DNA from: Dehalococcoidia bacterium
GTDB lineage: Bacteria > Chloroflexota > Dehalococcoidia > Tepidiformales > Tepidiformaceae
NCBI GenBank assembly: GCA_023228745.1
Contig: JALOAP010000036.1
Span: 1 to 13,670 of the forward strand
Direction: 5' to 3'
Length of the DNA: 13,670 bases
Under the pieces are notes generated by a model. That model had not been told where the DNA came from, ran no database searches, and saw only the letters and a program-made list of their open reading frames with translations. This document shows positions 11,194 to 13,670 of this stretch, piece by piece (the stretch's first letter is position 1; each line of letters begins with the position of its first letter). Position numbers and translations under genes: made by a program.

Positions 11194-13670
11194 ATGGGCC
11201 GCACCGTCTACGTCGTCCCGCACTGTCACTGGGACCGCGAGTGGTACCAGCCATACGAGCTCTTCCGCTGGCGCCTGGTGCAAATGATCGACGAACTGCT
11301 GGACCACATGGAGCAGCACCCGGAATACGCCCGCTTCACGCTCGATGGGCAGACGGTCGTCATCGAGGACTACCTGGAGCTGCGGCCAGAAAACGAGCCC
11401 CGGCTGCGCGCGCTGATCGAAGCGGGGCGCATCGTCATCGGGCCGTGGTGGGTGCAGCCTGACGAGTTCCTGCCGAGCGGGGAATCGCACATCCGCAGCT
11501 TCCAGCGTGGTATCCGGCAGGCCGGGGTGCTCGGCGGCTGCCTGCCGGTGGGGCACTGCGCCGACCAGTTCGGCCACATCGCGCAGATGCCCCAGCTCAT
11601 GAGTCAGCTCGGCCTCACGTCGGCCTGCCTCTGGCGCGGCGTGCCAGGCACGGTCCCCGGCTGGAGTTTCTGGTGGCAGGCGCCGGACGGCACGCGCCTG
11701 CCCGTGCTCTATCTGCGCCACAGCTACTCCAGCGGATGGCGGCTGCCGATGGAGCCGGAGGACCTGCTCGAACGCACGCGCCGCCAGGAACGCGCCCGCC
11801 GCGAAGTCGAGCCGCTCCTGCTGATGAACGGCACCGACCATTCCCGCCTGGAGAAACATGTCCCCGAGGCGCTCGCGCGGGCCGCCGGGCAGGGGTACGA
11901 CTACCACCTGGCGACGCTCGCTGAGTACGAACAGGCCCAGCTCGCTGCTGGCATCGACGATGTCTCCTGGCATGGCGAGCTGCGTTCGCCGGACAACTCC
12001 AACGTGCTCGTGGGCGTGCTCTCCGCGCGCATGAACATTAAGCAGCGTGACTTCCAGGTGTCGTCGCTGCTCGAACGGTACGCCGAACCGCTGGAACTAC
12101 TGGCCCACCTCCACGACGGACCGGACGGACTGCCCGCGCTGAAGCACGCCTGGCGGCTGCTGCTCGAAAATTCACCCCACGACTCCATCTGCGGCTGCAG
12201 CGTCGACCAGACCCACCGCGAGATGCTGCCGCGCTACGACCGCGCCGAGCAGCTCGCCCGGCAGATCGCACGCGAATCGATGCACCACGTCGTCCGCCGC
12301 ATGGAGGCACAGGGCAATGGCGCGCTCGCCGTGTGGCGGCCAGTGGCCCACGCCCCGGCGCTGCTCGAAGCGCTCGTGCCGGGGACGTGGACGGCGACCG
12401 CGCTGGAGCTTCCCGGTGGCCAGATCGTGGCCTGTGCCCTCGAACCCGCCGGCTCCCCCGAGGTGCTCTGCCACGAAGCAGACGTCACCCCACGCGGCGC
12501 GGGCAAGCACCTCGACTTCCTGCGCGAAGACCGGTTCGACCTCCACTCCATCGAGGAGATGCGCTGGGAACTCGGCGAAGACCGCGTGCTGCGGGTCGAG
12601 ACCACCGTCGGCGACGACCTGAACGTGGTCGACTGGGCGACCATCCGCCACGAAGTGCGCGAAATCGCCGCGAACAACCTGGCCGACCGCGCCGAGCTGA
12701 CGGTTACGCGTAGCGCACGGAAGCGGCTCACCGCCGTGCTCCCGCCGGCGGATGCGATCGGCGTGCAGTTGCTCGCGCCCGTGGGGTCGGCTGCCCCGTG
12801 CCCGGCGCCCCGTGCTCCGTGCCCTGCGACCAACGCGGCGTCTACCTCTCCCTCTCCCACCGCAGTGGAAGAGGGCCGGGGTGAGGGCGTTGCCGAAGAC
12901 GGGGGCCGCGGTGAGCTCCCCTGGGCCGGCCCGGGGCGAAACGTCATCGGCAACCAGTTCTACGAAGTTCGCCTGCGGAAGAGCGGCCTCGAGGTCCGCG
13001 ACCTCCGCACGGGCATCACCATCGAGCGCGCCCTCCAGTTCGTATCCGAAGGCGACCGCGGCGACGAATACAACGCCGACATCCTCGACGACGCCATCTA
13101 TGCCAGCGCATTCCGGGCGGAAAGCGTGGCAGCGTCGCGCGTCGCGGCCACGCTCGACTTCGCGGCTGAGCTCACGCTGCCCGCTGACCTCGCCCGTTCG
13201 CGCACGCGGCGACGGCGGCGCGCCGTGGAGCGCATGACCCTCGCCGTGCGCGTCACGCTCCACGCAGCGCTTCCACGAGTTGACCTCCGCGTCGACCTCG
13301 AAAACACCGTCAAAGACCACCGCCTGCGGGCACTGTTCGCGCTGCCGTTCGAGGTCACGCAGGCCATCACCGAGAACACGTTCCATGTCGCAGAGCGGCC
13401 ACTCGAACCGCAGCCATACAACGGGCAGGGCGACGAACAGCCGCCCACGACCTTCCCGCAGAAGACCTTCGCCGCGTTCGAGGGCGACTCCCTCGGGCTG
13501 GCGGTGTTCAATCGCGGCCAGCCCGAGGGCGAAGTCGTGCGGCTGCCCGGTGGGCGCCAGGCGTATGCGCTCACCCTCCTGCGCTGCGTCGGCTGGCTTT
13601 CGCGCGACGACCTCCGGTCGCGGCGAGGCGGCGCGGGCCCGATGATCGCGACCCCGGACGCGCAGATGCC
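11194..13670 (+). CDS. alpha-mannosidase-like glycoside hydrolase family 38, partial: C-terminus beyond right edge
   Basis: This is a retaining, zinc-dependent GH38 enzyme that removes alpha-mannosyl residues; relatives include mannosylglycerate hydrolase MngB and cytosolic alpha-mannosidases. About 825 codons are visible. The catalytic domain starts at once with VVPHCHWDREWY (Zn ligands H12 and D14 by family analogy). It continues with PDEFLPSGESHIRSF and ADQFGH with the nucleophile D124, then LMNGTDHSRLE near 210-220. The helical middle domain ends with ENSPHDSICGCSVDQTH, with Zn ligand H329. The C-terminal beta-sandwich begins after about residue 370. There is no signal peptide, so it is cytosolic. 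The start is clear from the motif, though only a weak GAG precedes it. Residues about 531-575 form an odd low-complexity, Pro/Ala/Gly-rich segment coded by repeat DNA (12787-12918) and unlike the rest of the protein. The reading frame stays open through it. Confidence 0.92.
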   Translation, partial: MGRTVYVVPHCHWDREWYQPYELFRWRLVQMIDELLDHMEQHPEYARFTLDGQTVVIEDYLELRPENEPRLRALIEAGRIVIGPWWVQPDEFLPSGESHIRSFQRGIRQAGVLGGCLPVGHCADQFGHIAQMPQLMSQLGLTSACLWRGVPGTVPGWSFWWQAPDGTRLPVLYLRHSYSSGWRLPMEPEDLLERTRRQERARREVEPLLLMNGTDHSRLEKHVPEALARAAGQGYDYHLATLAEYEQAQLAAGIDDVSWHGELRSPDNSNVLVGVLSARMNIKQRDFQVSSLLERYAEPLELLAHLHDGPDGLPALKHAWRLLLENSPHDSICGCSVDQTHREMLPRYDRAEQLARQIARESMHHVVRRMEAQGNGALAVWRPVAHAPALLEALVPGTWTATALELPGGQIVACALEPAGSPEVLCHEADVTPRGAGKHLDFLREDRFDLHSIEEMRWELGEDRVLRVETTVGDDLNVVDWATIRHEVREIAANNLADRAELTVTRSARKRLTAVLPPADAIGVQLLAPVGSAAPCPAPRAPCPATNAASTSPSPTAVEEGRGEGVAEDGGRGELPWAGPGRNVIGNQFYEVRLRKSGLEVRDLRTGITIERALQFVSEGDRGDEYNADILDDAIYASAFRAESVAASRVAATLDFAAELTLPADLARSRTRRRRRAVERMTLAVRVTLHAALPRVDLRVDLENTVKDHRLRALFALPFEVTQAITENTFHVAERPLEPQPYNGQGDEQPPTTFPQKTFAAFEGDSLGLAVFNRGQPEGEVVRLPGGRQAYALTLLRCVGWLSRDDLRSRRGGAGPMIATPDAQM
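12787..12828 (+). repeat. degenerate heptamer array inside the GH38 gene
   Basis: In 7-nt steps: tcggctg, ccccgtg, cccggcg, ccccgtg, ctccgtg, ccctgcg. The ccccgtg unit appears twice exactly and the others differ by one to three bases. It is read as a Gly-Ser-Ala-Pro-Cys-rich stretch. It resembles the two intergenic arrays in register and degeneracy but not in core sequence. Confidence 0.55.
12850..12875 (+). repeat. hairpin of intergenic-repeat type inside the GH38 gene
   Basis: An 11-nt arm CCCTCTCCCAC (12850-12860) and GTGGAAGAGGG (12865-12875) pair at 10 of 11 positions around the loop cgca. The right arm runs on into ccggggtgaggg (12876-12887). The pattern of CCCTCTCCC, short loop, purine complement and GGGGTGAGGG flank looks like palindromic elements I recall from intergenic regions of many GC-rich bacteria. 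That resemblance is from memory and unchecked. Confidence 0.55.
12873..12915 (+). repeat. 30-nt-spaced direct repeat in the GH38 gene
   Basis: gggccggggtgag (12873-12885) and gggccgcggtgag (12903-12915) differ by one base and are spaced exactly 30 nt, or ten codons. They code GRGEG and GRGEL in the same frame. This suggests local duplication of the edge of the hairpin element. Confidence 0.45.

Noticed and set aside
12781..12918. Assembly error or frameshifted pseudogene in the GH38 gene
   Set aside because: The frame stays open and family-like sequence resumes in the same frame after the repeat, so an in-frame insertion is simpler; read-level data would be needed to exclude an assembly artefact.
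12172..13386. A 404-codon open frame on the minus strand opposite the GH38 gene
   Set aside because: It is a shadow of the GH38 frame; its composition is typical of antisense reading in GC-rich genes and it shows no domain.

Overview
The window is GC-rich bacterial chromosomal DNA, densely coded in two blocks. No rRNA, tRNA, transposase, phage gene or CRISPR array was seen. Two protein families hint at a free-living, probably thermotolerant or anaerobic/microaerophilic lineage: a tungsten-type aldehyde:ferredoxin oxidoreductase and a CoA-binding subunit of the ADP-forming acyl-CoA synthetase kind. The combination with AddAB-type recombination genes and a GH38 mannosidase would suit a GC-rich member of Chloroflexota (Dehalococcoidia-like). 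That placement is a guess from gene content, not a phylogenetic result.

Left block (1-9698, all minus strand). Read in transcription order, it holds addB-like nuclease (9698-6606), addA-like helicase-nuclease (6609-3289), CoA-binding acyl-CoA synthetase-like protein (3279-1873), a small VOC/glyoxalase-fold protein (1855-1451) and aldehyde:ferredoxin oxidoreductase (1288 to beyond the left edge). addB and addA overlap by ATGA, addA and the CoA-binding gene are 9 nt apart, and the CoA-binding and VOC genes are 17 nt apart, so the first four look like one transcript. The oxidoreductase lies 162 nt further on, beyond a hairpin and a heptamer repeat array, and has its own strong ribosome binding site. 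The first two genes form the double-strand-break end-processing complex. The last three could form an aldehyde/acyl-CoA metabolic group: an aldehyde is oxidised to an acid, and an acid/CoA ligase-type partner acts next. That link is inferred from position only.

Middle (9699-10270) is mostly non-coding. It holds the addB upstream region with two palindromes, a second heptamer array, a hairpin starting at the stop codon of a 60-residue helical minus-strand ORF (10074-9892), and a divergent intergenic region with a candidate promoter for the right block.

Right block (10271-13670, plus strand) has an HSL-family alpha/beta-hydrolase esterase (10271-11167), followed after 26 nt by a GH38 alpha-mannosidase-like gene that runs off the right edge.

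The most unusual signal is non-genic. Three loci carry degenerate tandem heptamers held in strict 7-nt register (1384-1460, 9794-9852, 12787-12828), each with a different core sequence. The third is inside the mannosidase gene, directly followed by an intergenic-type hairpin (12850-12875). Together they add about 40 low-complexity residues to the enzyme without breaking the frame.
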